A DNA stretch of 64,000 nucleotides from Bacillus massiliigorillae (GCF_000380245.2 NZ_HG428742.1:62001-126000); one strand, 5' to 3'; numbered from the stretch's first letter, positions 1-8,438 are shown. Notes: generated by a model from the sequence alone, not told the origin. Translations and numbers: made by a program.

Positions 1-1
1 A

Positions 2-1312
2 AATGGTTTAAGTTTAGAAGAAATTAATAACACAGTATCTATACCTAAAAACGCAGGTTTTTGGAAGAAGCTACTTGCGTATTCTGGACCTGGGGCTCTA
101 GTTGCTGTTGGTTATATGGATCCAGGAAATTGGGTGACATCAATAGCTGGCGGGGCACAGTTTGGCTATTTATTAATATCAGTTATTCTTATTTCTAGTC
201 TTATTGCAATGTTACTGCAAAGTATGGCAGCTAAATTAGGGATTGTAACGGGAATGGATTTAGCACAGGTCACTCGATTGAAAACCGGGATGAAAGTGGG
301 CTTTATATTATGGATTCTCACTGAATTAGCAATAATGGCAACTGATATTGCCGAGGTTATTGGGAGCGCAGTTGCACTTAAATTATTATTTAATTTACCT
401 TTATTAGTTGGTGTCATTATTACTGTATTAGATGTTTTTCTTTTATTAATACTAGCACGGTTTGGTTTTCGGAAGGTTGAAGCAGTTGTTATTACACTAA
501 TTGCAACCATTTTAATTGTTTTTCTTTATGAAGTGATTCTTTCTCAACCAAATATAGCTCAGTTGTTTTCTGGATTTATTCCAAAGCCTGAAATTGTCAC
601 AAACGAGGGAGCTTTATTTATTGCATTAGGTATCGTTGGTGCAACAGTAATGCCACATAATTTATATTTACATTCATCCATTGTTCAAGCACGGAAATAT
701 AATAGAAATAATAGAGCAGAGCTAAAAGAAGCTGTAAAATTTGCTACGATTGATTCTAATATTCAGTTATCAATTGCTTTTGTAATCAACTGTTTATTAT
801 TAATTTTGGGTGCTGCTTTATTTTTTGGATATAGTGGTCCATTAGATACACTTGGCCAATTACATCGTGCATTAAACGATTCTTCGATTGTTGGTGCAAT
901 AGCTAGTCCAGTTTTAAGTACCTTGTTTGCAGTTGCTTTACTTGCATCTGGTCAAAATTCAACTATTACAGGTACATTAACCGGCCAAATCATAATGGAA
1001 GGTTTTATTCATATGAAAATGCCAATGTGGGCTAGAAGAATGCTCACAAGAATAGTGGCAATCATACCTGTAATTGTTTGCATTGTTCTTTTTGGGGATA
1101 GTGAATCTGTTGTTGAAAAACTATTAATTTATACACAAGTATTTTTAAGTGTTGCTTTACCATTTTCAATTATCCCATTAACTATATTTACAAGCGACAA
1201 ACAATTAATGGGCGAATTTAGAAACAAGATGTGGGTAGTAATTTTAGCTTGGATCACCACGGTCGTTTTAACCGTTTTGAATATTTGGCTAATCATCACT
1301 ACTTTTCAGTAA
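2..1312 (+). CDS. mntH: Nramp-family Mn(II)/divalent metal transporter MntH (5' end outside window)
   Basis: Proton-coupled manganese importer of the cytoplasmic membrane. The reading frame is open to the left edge, and residues encoded before position 116 (ending GALVAVGYMDPGNW) continue the same frame, so the true start lies upstream of the window. The family's TM1 motif DPGN and TM6 motif MPHN (in VGATVMPHNLYLHSS) are both present, as expected for metal-coordinating Asp/Asn and Met/His residues. About ten hydrophobic helices follow and the C-terminus is intact. A hairpin terminator lies 37 nt past the stop. The promoter, where MntR control would be expected, is not visible. Assignment to Nramp is secure; Mn specificity is family inference. 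Confidence 0.93.
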   Translation, partial: NGLSLEEINNTVSIPKNAGFWKKLLAYSGPGALVAVGYMDPGNWVTSIAGGAQFGYLLISVILISSLIAMLLQSMAAKLGIVTGMDLAQVTRLKTGMKVGFILWILTELAIMATDIAEVIGSAVALKLLFNLPLLVGVIITVLDVFLLLILARFGFRKVEAVVITLIATILIVFLYEVILSQPNIAQLFSGFIPKPEIVTNEGALFIALGIVGATVMPHNLYLHSSIVQARKYNRNNRAELKEAVKFATIDSNIQLSIAFVINCLLLILGAALFFGYSGPLDTLGQLHRALNDSSIVGAIASPVLSTLFAVALLASGQNSTITGTLTGQIIMEGFIHMKMPMWARRMLTRIVAIIPVIVCIVLFGDSESVVEKLLIYTQVFLSVALPFSIIPLTIFTSDKQLMGEFRNKMWVVILAWITTVVLTVLNIWLIITTFQ

Positions 1313-1348
1313 TTTCAGTTAGGTTGGTTATTATATATACATCAATAT

Positions 1349-1390
1349 ATAGCATGTTTTTTCATTATGAATAAAACATGCTATTTTATA
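1349..1390 (+). terminator. Rho-independent terminator of mntH
   Basis: A perfect 12-bp stem (arms 1349-1360 and 1373-1384, ATAGCATGTTTT paired with its complement) with a 12-nt loop is followed by TTTATA. It lies directly after mntH. The rest of the gap to 1611 shows nothing I recognise. Confidence 0.75.
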
Positions 1391-1611
1391 TTCATTGATA
1401 TTATTACTAAATTTGGTAATACAAAAAAACACGCTTAACCTAATTAGCTAAATATTTAAAACAGTGGACTTCTATGAGCATTTTTAATATATCGGCTCAG
1501 TGCATAAAGTCTCTAATCCAAGTGAATTATTTCACAAAAATAGGCTAATCCATGCCTCCCTCCAAGAAAAATTTGCTTTTTAACATCAAAACGATTTCAT
1601 TACAGAGTTAA

Positions 1612-2337
1612 CTATTTTAATAACTCAGTAATGAAAATCATGGTTAACAACCCTATAACAAAGGAGAACGTTGCGGATCGTTCATTGCCATCACCATGAC
1701 TTTCTGGAATCAATTCTTTATATACAACAAACAACATGGAACCTGCTGCAAAAGCCAATCCATAAGGAATGATATCTAAATATTTGCCTGTCAATTGTAA
1801 GCCGATAAATGATGAAACCAATTCAATTGTTGCTGTAATAGATGTATATAAGAGAGCTTGTCCCTTTGGCGTTTGATTAGCAATTAAAAATAAACAGACT
1901 AGAAATCCTTCCGGTATGTTTTGTAGACCTATCGCTAGAGATACAAGCGAACCTAAATCATCTAGATGACTAGCATAACTAACCCCCACCGATAAACCTT
2001 CTGGGATATTATGTATTGCCATTGCAGTGATAAAGAGAACAGGATTTGACTTCTGATTAGAATGAATAGAATGATCCATTTCTAAATGTGGTAAACTAAC
2101 CTCTAATAATATCAGAGTAGTAGTCCCTAATAGAATTCCAATTACTAAAACAAACATATTGGATAGCTTTAAAGTAGAAGGTATTAGGGCATAGGTAGAA
2201 GCCGCTACCATAATACCCGCACTATATGCCAATATATTATCCTTTACTCGATGAGATACATTGCTAAATAATAAAGCAGGAATCGCCCCTACGGCTGTTC
2301 CCAGTGCACTAATAATTATTCCTATATTAACAATCAC
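1612..2337 (-). CDS. ZIP-family divalent metal transporter (ZupT-like)
   Basis: Integral membrane metal-ion (Zn/Fe/Mn) permease of 241 aa, the normal size for bacterial ZIP proteins. It has about eight hydrophobic helices. The TM4 signature HNIPEG (in AMAIHNIPEGLSVGVSY) is intact. TM5 carries QNIPEG, where ZupT has a second HNxPEG, so one metal-ligand His is Gln here; many Gram-positive homologues may share this. The start is GTG, 6 nt after AAAGGTGG. It is convergent with mntH, so two metal transporters lie end to end. Substrate cannot be told from sequence. Confidence 0.85.
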   Translation of the reverse strand: MIVNIGIIISALGTAVGAIPALLFSNVSHRVKDNILAYSAGIMVAASTYALIPSTLKLSNMFVLVIGILLGTTTLILLEVSLPHLEMDHSIHSNQKSNPVLFITAMAIHNIPEGLSVGVSYASHLDDLGSLVSLAIGLQNIPEGFLVCLFLIANQTPKGQALLYTSITATIELVSSFIGLQLTGKYLDIIPYGLAFAAGSMLFVVYKELIPESHGDGNERSATFSFVIGLLTMIFITELLK

Positions 2338-2402
2338 AAAAAACCACCTTTACCTACCTTTTTTATATTGTATGTAAAGAACTTATGTTACAGAATAACT
2401 AT

Positions 2403-2434
2403 TAAAAAACCCCCTACTTGTTATAGGGGATTTT
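2403..2434 (-). terminator. Terminator-like hairpin facing the ZIP gene
   Basis: The arms CCCCCTA and TAGGGG enclose CTTGTTA. On the minus strand the stem is followed by a run of T (GGGGTTTTTTAAT), the layout of a factor-independent terminator. It lies downstream of the short minus-strand ORF at 2575-2706, which supports transcription of that interval. Confidence 0.6.
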
Positions 2435-2574
2435 GCTTGTCAAATTAAGTCTGACTATTTATTAGAATCTTAAACCATTCAATATTACCAAAATGGTACT
2501 CCTCTCATGACCAATCACAATAAATTATTGCTTACCCTATTAAAAAGTTCTTATGGTAATCCCCATTTTCAGAT

Positions 2575-2706
2575 TTAGTTCAGGGGATCCTTAGATTGAA
2601 CTTGATTTATAATATTCTCAAATTCTTGTTCATTAATGATTCCCATTAATTTACACACGTAAGATGTTAAATAGATTCTATTCTTTATTCGTTTTGATTT
2701 AAGCAT
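2575..2706 (-). CDS. Possible 43-aa protein of unknown function
   Basis: A short open frame (ATG at 2706, TAA at 2575) encodes a basic N-terminus (MLKSKRIKNRIYLTSYV) and a C-terminal segment LMGIINEQEFENIINQVQ. The latter resembles the helix-turn-helix rhythm of short C-terminal SHOCT domains (GIITxEEF), but that likeness is weak. A TATAAT sits at 2730-2735 upstream and a terminator at 2403-2434 downstream. The ribosome site (GGGATG) is poor. It could be a real peptide or the tail of a decayed gene. Confidence 0.35.
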   Translation of the reverse strand: MLKSKRIKNRIYLTSYVCKLMGIINEQEFENIINQVQSKDPLN

Positions 2707-2899
2707 TCAAATCATCCCACTTTATTTTTATTATATTTAAATCATTTCAAATGTTTCCTTATCCCAACAAAAATATATAAAGGAAAATTTATTTTCTACA
2801 TACAAAATTTAAAATTACCAACTTTAATATCATTACAACAGCTACTCTTTTCTCATTGTTATATAAGATATATTTTAAAAATATTTAGCATAAAAAATA

Positions 2900-2955
2900 A
2901 ACTGTAACCCGATAAATGAAATTTGTTACACGTGTCCATTTATCGGGTTACAGTT
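2900..2955. repeat. Perfect 19-bp inverted repeat, 18-nt loop
   Basis: Arms 2900-2918 and 2937-2955 (AACTGTAACCCGATAAATG and its exact complement) lie in an otherwise AT-rich, gene-free stretch (2707-3063) just beyond the 3' end of ssrA. On the minus strand the stem is not followed directly by a T run, so a classic terminator is not clear. It could stop ssrA transcription, or be a mobile or dispersed palindrome. Confidence 0.6.
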
Positions 2956-3063
2956 CATAAATATATAATTCTTTTCTTTTGAAGAATATGATTGCCCTAA
3001 GTTTTTTGATTACAGCTAAATTAATACTTCTAAACAAATAAAAAACCACCAAACAGTTATGTA

Positions 3064-3425
3064 TGGTGGAGACGGTGGGAGTCGAACCCACGTCCAGAAA
3101 CATTGGCACTTAAGCTTCTACGAGTGTAGTCGAATTATTAGTATTTCGCAAGCGCTTCGGCCATTCGACAGGCTTCCACGTTGCTAGTCTGATTGTTCTC
3201 TTCCTTCATCCTCAGACGGTGGAATCCGGCGTAGTTCACTAAGAGTGAGTCCCTTACCCTACCACGTGAACAATGGAGGGAGGAACCGCATTAGACTGTT
3301 ATTAAGCAGCTAAAGCGAAGTTGTTTTGTTGTTTGCCAGTTATAGGCTTTGACGTTTTAACGAGGCCGATCCCCTCGACTCGCAACCTAAGCTCAAACTA
3401 TCCCTGTCGAATCCGTAACGTCCCC
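3064..3425 (-). ncRNA. ssrA: Transfer-messenger RNA (tmRNA)
   Basis: Rescues ribosomes stalled on broken mRNAs together with SmpB. The 5' end (GGGGACGTTACGGATTCGAC) and the 3' end (GGGTTCGACTCCCACCGTCTCCACCA) form the tRNA-like domain, with CCA encoded. Length is 362 nt, usual for Bacillus. The tag frame at 3305-3337 reads GKQQNNFALAA, followed by two TAA stops at 3302-3304 and 3299-3301. The resume codon is GGC, and the C-terminal ALAA is the ClpXP degradation signal. It lies downstream of smpB's promoter-proximal neighbours in reverse order: smpB is at higher coordinates and transcribed the same way. Confidence 0.97.
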
Positions 3426-3498
3426 ATATAAGAAAAGGAACGAACGAAAATGAATAGCAAAAGCAAGTTTGCTTATTCAGTTGTCATTCAGTAATTGA

Positions 3499-3526
3499 AT
3501 TATAACATATACAGTATGAAATGCAA
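3499..3526 (-). promoter_or_regulatory. Sigma-A promoter of ssrA
   Basis: Reading the minus strand, TTGCAT (3521-3526), a 16-nt spacer and TATAAT (3499-3504) with an extended -10 TGT immediately before it. Transcription would start near 3491, giving a precursor with about 65 nt of leader, which RNase P would remove to make the mature 5' end at 3425. Confidence 0.6.
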
Positions 3527-3603
3527 TTGTCAGTTCTTGTATCAACTGCCAATGGTAGCTAACGTGCCGAGAAACCATCCCCTACACAACCACCAAAAGC
3601 CTT

Positions 3604-4071
3604 TTACATCTTTTGACGATCGCGGAATGCACGTTCAATATCACGTTTTGCTTCTTTTCGTTTTAAATCTTCACGCTTATCGTATTGCTTCTTACCTTTA
3701 CCAAGTCCAATTAACACCTTTGCGAAGCCATTTTTTAAATAAACTTTCAAAGGAACTAATGTGTAACCTTGTTCTTTCGTGATACCAATTAGCTTATTGA
3801 TTTCACGACGGTGAAGCAATAGCTTACGAGTACGTAAAGGGTCATGGTTATAACGGTTACCTTGTTCATATGGGCTAACGTGCATGTTGTATAAGAACAT
3901 TTCCCCATTTTGAATACGAGCATGTGAATCTTTTAAGTTCAATCGTGCCGCACGAATTGATTTAATTTCTGTTCCTTGTAGAACGATACCAGCTTCATAT
4001 GTTTCTTCTATAAAATAATCATGGTATGCTTTTTTATTTTGAGCAACTTGTTTACCCATACCTTTTGCCAT
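3604..4071 (-). CDS. smpB: tmRNA-binding protein SmpB
   Basis: Small RNA-binding protein that carries tmRNA to stalled ribosomes (trans-translation). It is 155 aa, the usual family length. Visible family segments are NKKAYHDYFIEETYEAGIVL near the start, GTEIKSIRAARLNLKDSHA, and the basic C-terminal tail (KRKEAKRDIERAFRDRQKM) that occupies the decoding site. TAGGAGGA lies 7 nt before the ATG. It sits between rnr and ssrA, the standard Bacillus order, tying trans-translation to decay of non-stop mRNA by RNase R. Confidence 0.97.
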   Translation of the reverse strand: MAKGMGKQVAQNKKAYHDYFIEETYEAGIVLQGTEIKSIRAARLNLKDSHARIQNGEMFLYNMHVSPYEQGNRYNHDPLRTRKLLLHRREINKLIGITKEQGYTLVPLKVYLKNGFAKVLIGLGKGKKQYDKREDLKRKEAKRDIERAFRDRQKM

Positions 4072-4130
4072 AGGATTTCCTCCTAACTCCTGTAGACATT
4101 TTCTTTCCCGTTCCTTAATGATAGCGGAAA

Positions 4131-4153
4131 GAGAGCCTTTTTAAAAGGCTCTC
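4131..4153 (-). terminator. Short dyad between rnr and smpB
   Basis: An 11-bp inverted repeat (GAGAGCCTTTT and complement, almost no loop) lies 10 nt after the rnr stop. On the minus strand it is followed by CTTTCC rather than a clean T run, so at most it is a weak attenuator letting some transcription reach smpB. Confidence 0.4.
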
Positions 4154-4162
4154 CACGAGATT

Positions 4163-6532
4163 TTAACGTCTTTTCGGCTTCTTCTTACGCTTGCTTTTCG
4201 GAGCGTTTTCGAAGAACTTTTTCTCTTTTTTCTTCTTACGACCTGTTGACGAATCTGATGTAGAGCTATCTTTTTTCTTTCTTCTACTACGTGCACGATC
4301 ATCGTTGCTTGAAGATTTTTTACCGCCGCGCTTACGATCTCTTGAACCAGCTTTGAATACTCGTGTTTCTTTATTTTCACGGCGACGATTATTCTTCATA
4401 CCGGCAACTTCAAAATCTATAGCGCGTTCGTCTTTATTAACATTGACTACTTTTACCGTGATTTCGTCACCGATGCGGAATACCTTCGCTGTTCTTTCAC
4501 CTATCATAGCTAGATGGCGCTCATCATAACGATAGTAATCATCATTCATCGCACTCACGTGAACAAGACCTTCAATTGTATTTTCTAATTCAACGAACAT
4601 ACCGAAGTTCGTTACCGAAGAAATAATACCATCATATTCTTCATTCACTTTATCTAACATAAATTCTGTTTTCTTCAGATCATCTGTTTCACGCTCTGCA
4701 TCTACAGCACGACGTTCACGCTTCGATGTATGTTCCGCAATATCAGGTAATAGATGTGCCCATTTTTCACGAGTAGCGTGATCTACTTTACCTTCAATTA
4801 AATATGTGCGAATCAATCTGTGAACGATCAAATCCGGATAACGTCGAATTGGTGATGTAAAGTGTGTATAAAAATCTGTCGATAATCCGAAGTGACCTAG
4901 GCTTTCAGGATCATACTTCGCTTGTTGCATAGAACGAAGCATAACCGTTGAAATAACCATTTCTTCTGGTTTCCCTTCCACTGCTTCAATAATTTCTTGA
5001 AGAGCACGAGGGTGAACTTCGTTTGCTTTACCTTTTACCACATATCCGAAATTCGTGATGAATTCAAAGAAACGTTGAAGCTTCTCTTCCTTTGGATCTT
5101 CGTGAATACGATAGATGAAAGGTACTTCCATCCAATGGAAATGCTCCGCTACCGTTTCATTCGCTACTAGCATAAATTCTTCAATAAGCTTTTCAGCAAC
5201 AGAACGTTCTCGGAGAACAACCTCAGTTGGATGTCCTTCTTCATCCACTAATACTTTGGATTCTTTGAAGTCAAAATCAATAGCGCCACGTCTCATACGC
5301 TTCTCACGTAAAATCTGTGCGAGCTTTTCCATCTCTTCAAACATCGGAACGATTGGTTCATATTTCGCACGAAGCTCTTCATCTTGATCAACCAATATTT
5401 TATTTACATCTGAATAAGTCATTCGTTCAGTTGTTTTAATCACACTTTGGAAAATCTCATGTTTCACAACCGTACCTTGAGCATCAATCTCCATATCACA
5501 AGAAAGTGTTAAACGGTCTACTTTCGGATTCAATGAACAAATACCATTCGATAAACGATGTGGAATCATAGGAATAACACGATCTACTAAATAGACGCTT
5601 GTTCCTCTTTCATATGCTTCCGTATCAATAGGACTACCTTCTGTTACATAATGACTAACATCTGCAATGTGAACACCTAGCTTATAGTTTCCGTTTTCCA
5701 ATTGTGTAACCGTTACTGCATCATCTAAGTCTTTCGCATCTGCTCCGTCAATCGTTACGATTACTTGATCACGTAAATCACGACGACCTTCTAAATCACT
5801 TTCATCAATTGTTTCCGGTGTATCCGCAGCTTGCTTTAAGACGTTATCTGGAAACTCCAACGGTAAACCATTGCTATGAATAACAGAAAGAATATCAACA
5901 CCTGGGTCATTTTTATGACCTAGAATTTCGATAACTTCTCCTTCTGCACTTGCACGTCCTTCAGGGTAAGCTGTTAACTTAACGACTACTTTATGACCAT
6001 CAACAGCACCCATTTTTGCGGATTTTGGAATGAAGATGTCATTCACAATCTTCTTATCGTCAGGAATAACGAAACCAAAATAATTACTTTCAGAGTATGT
6101 CCCAACAACTTGTTTTACGCCACGTTCAATAATCTTCTCTACTGCACCTTCTCTTCTTGATCCAGAGCTTTGTGACGAAACGCGAACAAGAACAATATCT
6201 CCATGCATCGCATTCTTCGTTTCATGAGGTGGAATAAAGATATCATCCATTCCTGGCTCTTCAGGTGTTACGAATGCAAACCCCTTTGCATGAGCCGTTA
6301 ATTTCCCTCGAACTAAATTCATTTTCGCAGGTAAACCGTATCGATTCGTTCGTGTTCTGATAACCTGACCTTGCTCTTCCATCTTCACTAGTGCTTTAAC
6401 GAAACTTTTGAAATCGGTAGAATCTTCAATACCTAGTGCCTCTTCTAATTCTTGTACAGTCATCGGCTTATAGGCTTCTTCCTTCATAAACTGAAGCAAC
6501 CGATCATAATACATACGGATATTTTCATCCAT
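4163..6532 (-). CDS. rnr: Ribonuclease R (3'-5' exoribonuclease)
   Basis: Processive 3'-5' exonuclease that degrades structured RNA and tmRNA-tagged non-stop messages. It is 789 aa. Domains in order: an N-terminal winged helix (residues 1-70), two cold-shock domains (about 80-230), and the RNB catalytic domain with the metal-binding motif TIDGADAKDLDDA (about 260) and HIADVSHYV. An S1 domain follows (EYDGIISSVTNFGMFVEL, about 640-720), then a long Lys/Arg/Ser-rich tail. GGGAGG lies 9 nt before the ATG. It follows est and precedes smpB, the usual arrangement. Confidence 0.96.
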   Translation of the reverse strand: MDENIRMYYDRLLQFMKEEAYKPMTVQELEEALGIEDSTDFKSFVKALVKMEEQGQVIRTRTNRYGLPAKMNLVRGKLTAHAKGFAFVTPEEPGMDDIFIPPHETKNAMHGDIVLVRVSSQSSGSRREGAVEKIIERGVKQVVGTYSESNYFGFVIPDDKKIVNDIFIPKSAKMGAVDGHKVVVKLTAYPEGRASAEGEVIEILGHKNDPGVDILSVIHSNGLPLEFPDNVLKQAADTPETIDESDLEGRRDLRDQVIVTIDGADAKDLDDAVTVTQLENGNYKLGVHIADVSHYVTEGSPIDTEAYERGTSVYLVDRVIPMIPHRLSNGICSLNPKVDRLTLSCDMEIDAQGTVVKHEIFQSVIKTTERMTYSDVNKILVDQDEELRAKYEPIVPMFEEMEKLAQILREKRMRRGAIDFDFKESKVLVDEEGHPTEVVLRERSVAEKLIEEFMLVANETVAEHFHWMEVPFIYRIHEDPKEEKLQRFFEFITNFGYVVKGKANEVHPRALQEIIEAVEGKPEEMVISTVMLRSMQQAKYDPESLGHFGLSTDFYTHFTSPIRRYPDLIVHRLIRTYLIEGKVDHATREKWAHLLPDIAEHTSKRERRAVDAERETDDLKKTEFMLDKVNEEYDGIISSVTNFGMFVELENTIEGLVHVSAMNDDYYRYDERHLAMIGERTAKVFRIGDEITVKVVNVNKDERAIDFEVAGMKNNRRRENKETRVFKAGSRDRKRGGKKSSSNDDRARSRRKKKDSSTSDSSTGRKKKKEKKFFENAPKSKRKKKPKRR

Positions 6533-6563
6533 TATAAAAAACCTCCCTCAATAAGGGTAAAAG

Positions 6564-7304
6564 CTATTCTTTCCAGTCTAATTGCTCTAAGAACTCATAC
6601 ACATCTTTGTGCAATTGTTCTTTCTCTTTATCGAGCGTAATAACATGTCCAGATTTCTCATACCATTTAATCTCTTTTTGAGCCTTATTTAATTCATTAT
6701 ATATAATATTTGCGCTATCTGGGTTAATGACTTCGTCGTGACGCGCTTGAACAACAAAAGTTGGCACATCGATTTGATGAACATTCTCACGAACACCTTG
6801 AATTAATTGTTGTAAAGCTTCCAACGTATTCATCGGTGAAATGTGCTTCATCTCTAATTCGATTTGCTCTTGTGATTTACCTTCTCGCTTCTTATATTCT
6901 CTAGCATATGTTAGAACACCTTCATACATTTGCTCTTGGCTTTTGAAAAACATAGGCGCACACATCGGTACAATTCCCTTTATAGGTACAGTGTAACCCA
7001 ATTTCAAAGAAAATACGCCTCCGAGCGATAAACCAACTACAGCGATTTCCTCATGTCCTTTACGTTTTAAAAAATCATACCCCATCAAAACGTCCTTCCA
7101 CCAATCTTTCGGACCTGACTTGACTAATTCTTCAGGTGGAACAGCATGTCCTTTATAATGAGGGGCATGACAAGTATACCCTTTATCTTCTAAGTATCTC
7201 CCAATCATTCGTACATCCGAAGAATTCCCTGTGAAACCATGTAATAATAAAACCGCTCGTTTTCCTCCTTCAAACGTAAACGGTTTTGGAATCGTCAATT
7301 TCAT
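6564..7304 (-). CDS. est: Carboxylesterase, alpha/beta hydrolase (Est30/YvaK type)
   Basis: Cytosolic monoacylglycerol/carboxyl esterase of 246 aa. The oxyanion segment LLHGFTGNSSD, nucleophile elbow GLSLGG (Ser93), acid Asp190 (QARHDEV) and His220 (KSGHVITLD) match the layout of Geobacillus Est30. AAAGGAG precedes the ATG by 9 nt. In Bacillus it normally follows secG directly; here 1.1 kb of decayed and repeated sequence separates them, so it probably uses its own promoter. The gene ends 31 nt before rnr starts, consistent with co-transcription. Confidence 0.93.
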   Translation of the reverse strand: MKLTIPKPFTFEGGKRAVLLLHGFTGNSSDVRMIGRYLEDKGYTCHAPHYKGHAVPPEELVKSGPKDWWKDVLMGYDFLKRKGHEEIAVVGLSLGGVFSLKLGYTVPIKGIVPMCAPMFFKSQEQMYEGVLTYAREYKKREGKSQEQIELEMKHISPMNTLEALQQLIQGVRENVHQIDVPTFVVQARHDEVINPDSANIIYNELNKAQKEIKWYEKSGHVITLDKEKEQLHKDVYEFLEQLDWKE

Positions 7305-7495
7305 TTCTTCAAAACTCCTTTGTCTATACTAAACAGCAGAACTACTGTTTCAGTTGCATCCTTCCTTTATTTAATCAAATTTCCCTTCATAAAGCTATGA
7401 AAACAAGTTCTTTCATCTCATCGTTATTGCTCGCATTTCTTCAAAAAAAAATCCCTGTTACGAAGCTTGTAGCATCACAACAAAGATTCTTGAAA

Positions 7496-7982
7496 TTAAG
7501 GGTTAAATCGATAACCCTTTCCTCTAACCGTCTCAATAAACGGGTACTTACTGCATTCATTTATTTTACTTCGTAAATGTTTAAATACTACAACGATTAG
7601 CAGTTCGACGCAAGACCGTTTCAACTCTAGCTACTAACTCACTTGGACTAAAAGGCTTCCCAAGAAAATCATCGGCTCCCTTTTGTAATCCTTCTATACG
7701 ATCTTCTACTTCGCATCTAGCACTAACAATAATAATGGGTGCATTGCTTTTTAAATCATGACGAATCCAATGACAAATACTTGTACCATCTTCACCTGGT
7801 AACATTAAATCAAGTATAACAAAACACGGATTATATTTTAAAAATTGGGCACGTGCATGACTCCCGTCACTCGCTTCCAGAACCTCAAAACCAGCTCTTT
7901 GTAGATATAGCTTCATGACATTTCTAATATTGTTTTCGTCTTCTACTAATAGAATGTTTTTTCCGCGTAAAGCTTCTTTCAA
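7496..7982 (-). pseudogene. OmpR/VanR-type response regulator with an internal deletion in its DNA-binding domain
   Basis: The receiver domain is complete: NILLVEDENNIRNV at the start, phospho-acceptor in VILDLMLPGEDG, switch residue in IIIVSARCE, and Lys in GKPFSPSEL. The frame ends at 7581 with RRTANRCSI. One frame over, starting near 7590, the same strand encodes VVFKHLRSKINE then YPFIETVRGKGYRFNP and stop (7496-7498), the recognition helix and C-terminal wing of an OmpR-type domain. About 60 residues between are missing. I chose a TTG start at 7982, though upstream ATG/GTG codons exist. No partner kinase is present. It could still give a stand-alone receiver protein. Confidence 0.75.
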
Positions 7983-8088
7983 GGCTAACACATCCCCCAT
8001 TAAAGAAGTTATCCCATATGTTACCATTATCGCACAAAAAAACACCATAATTCAGATGAATTTTGTCAATATCACAACAATTAATAAG

Positions 8089-8237
8089 AAAAGCGCAAGC
8101 GCCCGTTTTGCGACGTATAGATTGGAGCACTTCGACTGAGATAAAGGAAACACGAAGAGGCGGTAGCCGATTCGATGTTGACTTATCGTAGGGAGATGGG
8201 CGAAATCTACTAGTCGCTGGGCGCTGGAGCTAGACAC
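8089..8237. repeat. Dispersed intergenic repeat element, about 150 bp (bcr-like)
   Basis: The stretch starts AAAGCGCAAGCGCC and ends GGGCGCTGGAGCTAGACAC, so its ends are partly complementary. It is much more GC-rich than its flanks. I recognise this type of sequence as a multi-copy intergenic element of the B. cereus clade and related bacilli, but only one copy is in this window, so the call rests on memory. It sits just upstream of the decayed response regulator. No reliable target duplication is visible, and the short frames through it look accidental. Confidence 0.55.
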
Positions 8238-8267
8238 AGCACAAATTTATATACATTCTTATCTTTT

Positions 8268-8339
8268 AAGAAAAACCGGCACCGGTCTTTTTCGATTGAT
8301 GCCTACGCTCCTTGATTTACTCCCAAACGAAAAAGAGCC
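8268..8339. repeat. Hairpin element beginning AAGAAAAACCGGCACCGGTC (copy 1)
   Basis: The first 20 bases match 49561-49580 at 19 positions. They contain a short dyad (ACCGGCACCGGT). A larger stem follows, GGTCTTTTTCG (8284-8294) with CGAAAAAGAGCC (8328-8339). The copy after clpP has the same plan with different stem sequence, which suggests a repeat family rather than chance. Confidence 0.5.
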
Positions 8340-8419
8340 ATGCGGCAGAAATAAGACGAGCTGTTCTTGAAAACCCGATCTTGGTTTTCAAAACAGCTTG
8401 ACTTATTTCCGAGCATGGC
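8337..8419. repeat. Long imperfect palindrome (83 nt)
   Basis: Ends GCCATG (8337-8342) and CATGGC (8414-8419). Internal arms are AAATAAG/CTTATTT, AGCTGTT/AACAGCT and TTGAAAAC/GTTTTCAA around a short CCGATCTT centre. It would fold into one long hairpin between the secG terminator and the preceding repeat. No gene lies here. Confidence 0.55.
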
Positions 8420-8438
8420 AGGTGTAAGGATAGACAAC

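Noticed and set aside
166..510. Open frame on the minus strand within mntH
   Set aside because: It is the complement of a clear Nramp coding frame; composition and lack of a ribosome site mark it as a shadow.
3495..3782. 95-aa plus-strand frame opposite the smpB end
   Set aside because: It is antisense to smpB and overlaps the ssrA promoter; no ribosome site.
4191..4529. Phe/Leu/Ser-rich plus-strand frame opposite the end of rnr
   Set aside because: It is the antisense reading of the Lys/Arg-rich RNase R tail.
8052..8237. Short minus-strand frame through the GC-rich repeat
   Set aside because: It lies almost wholly in the dispersed repeat, has no ribosome site and no recognisable protein features.
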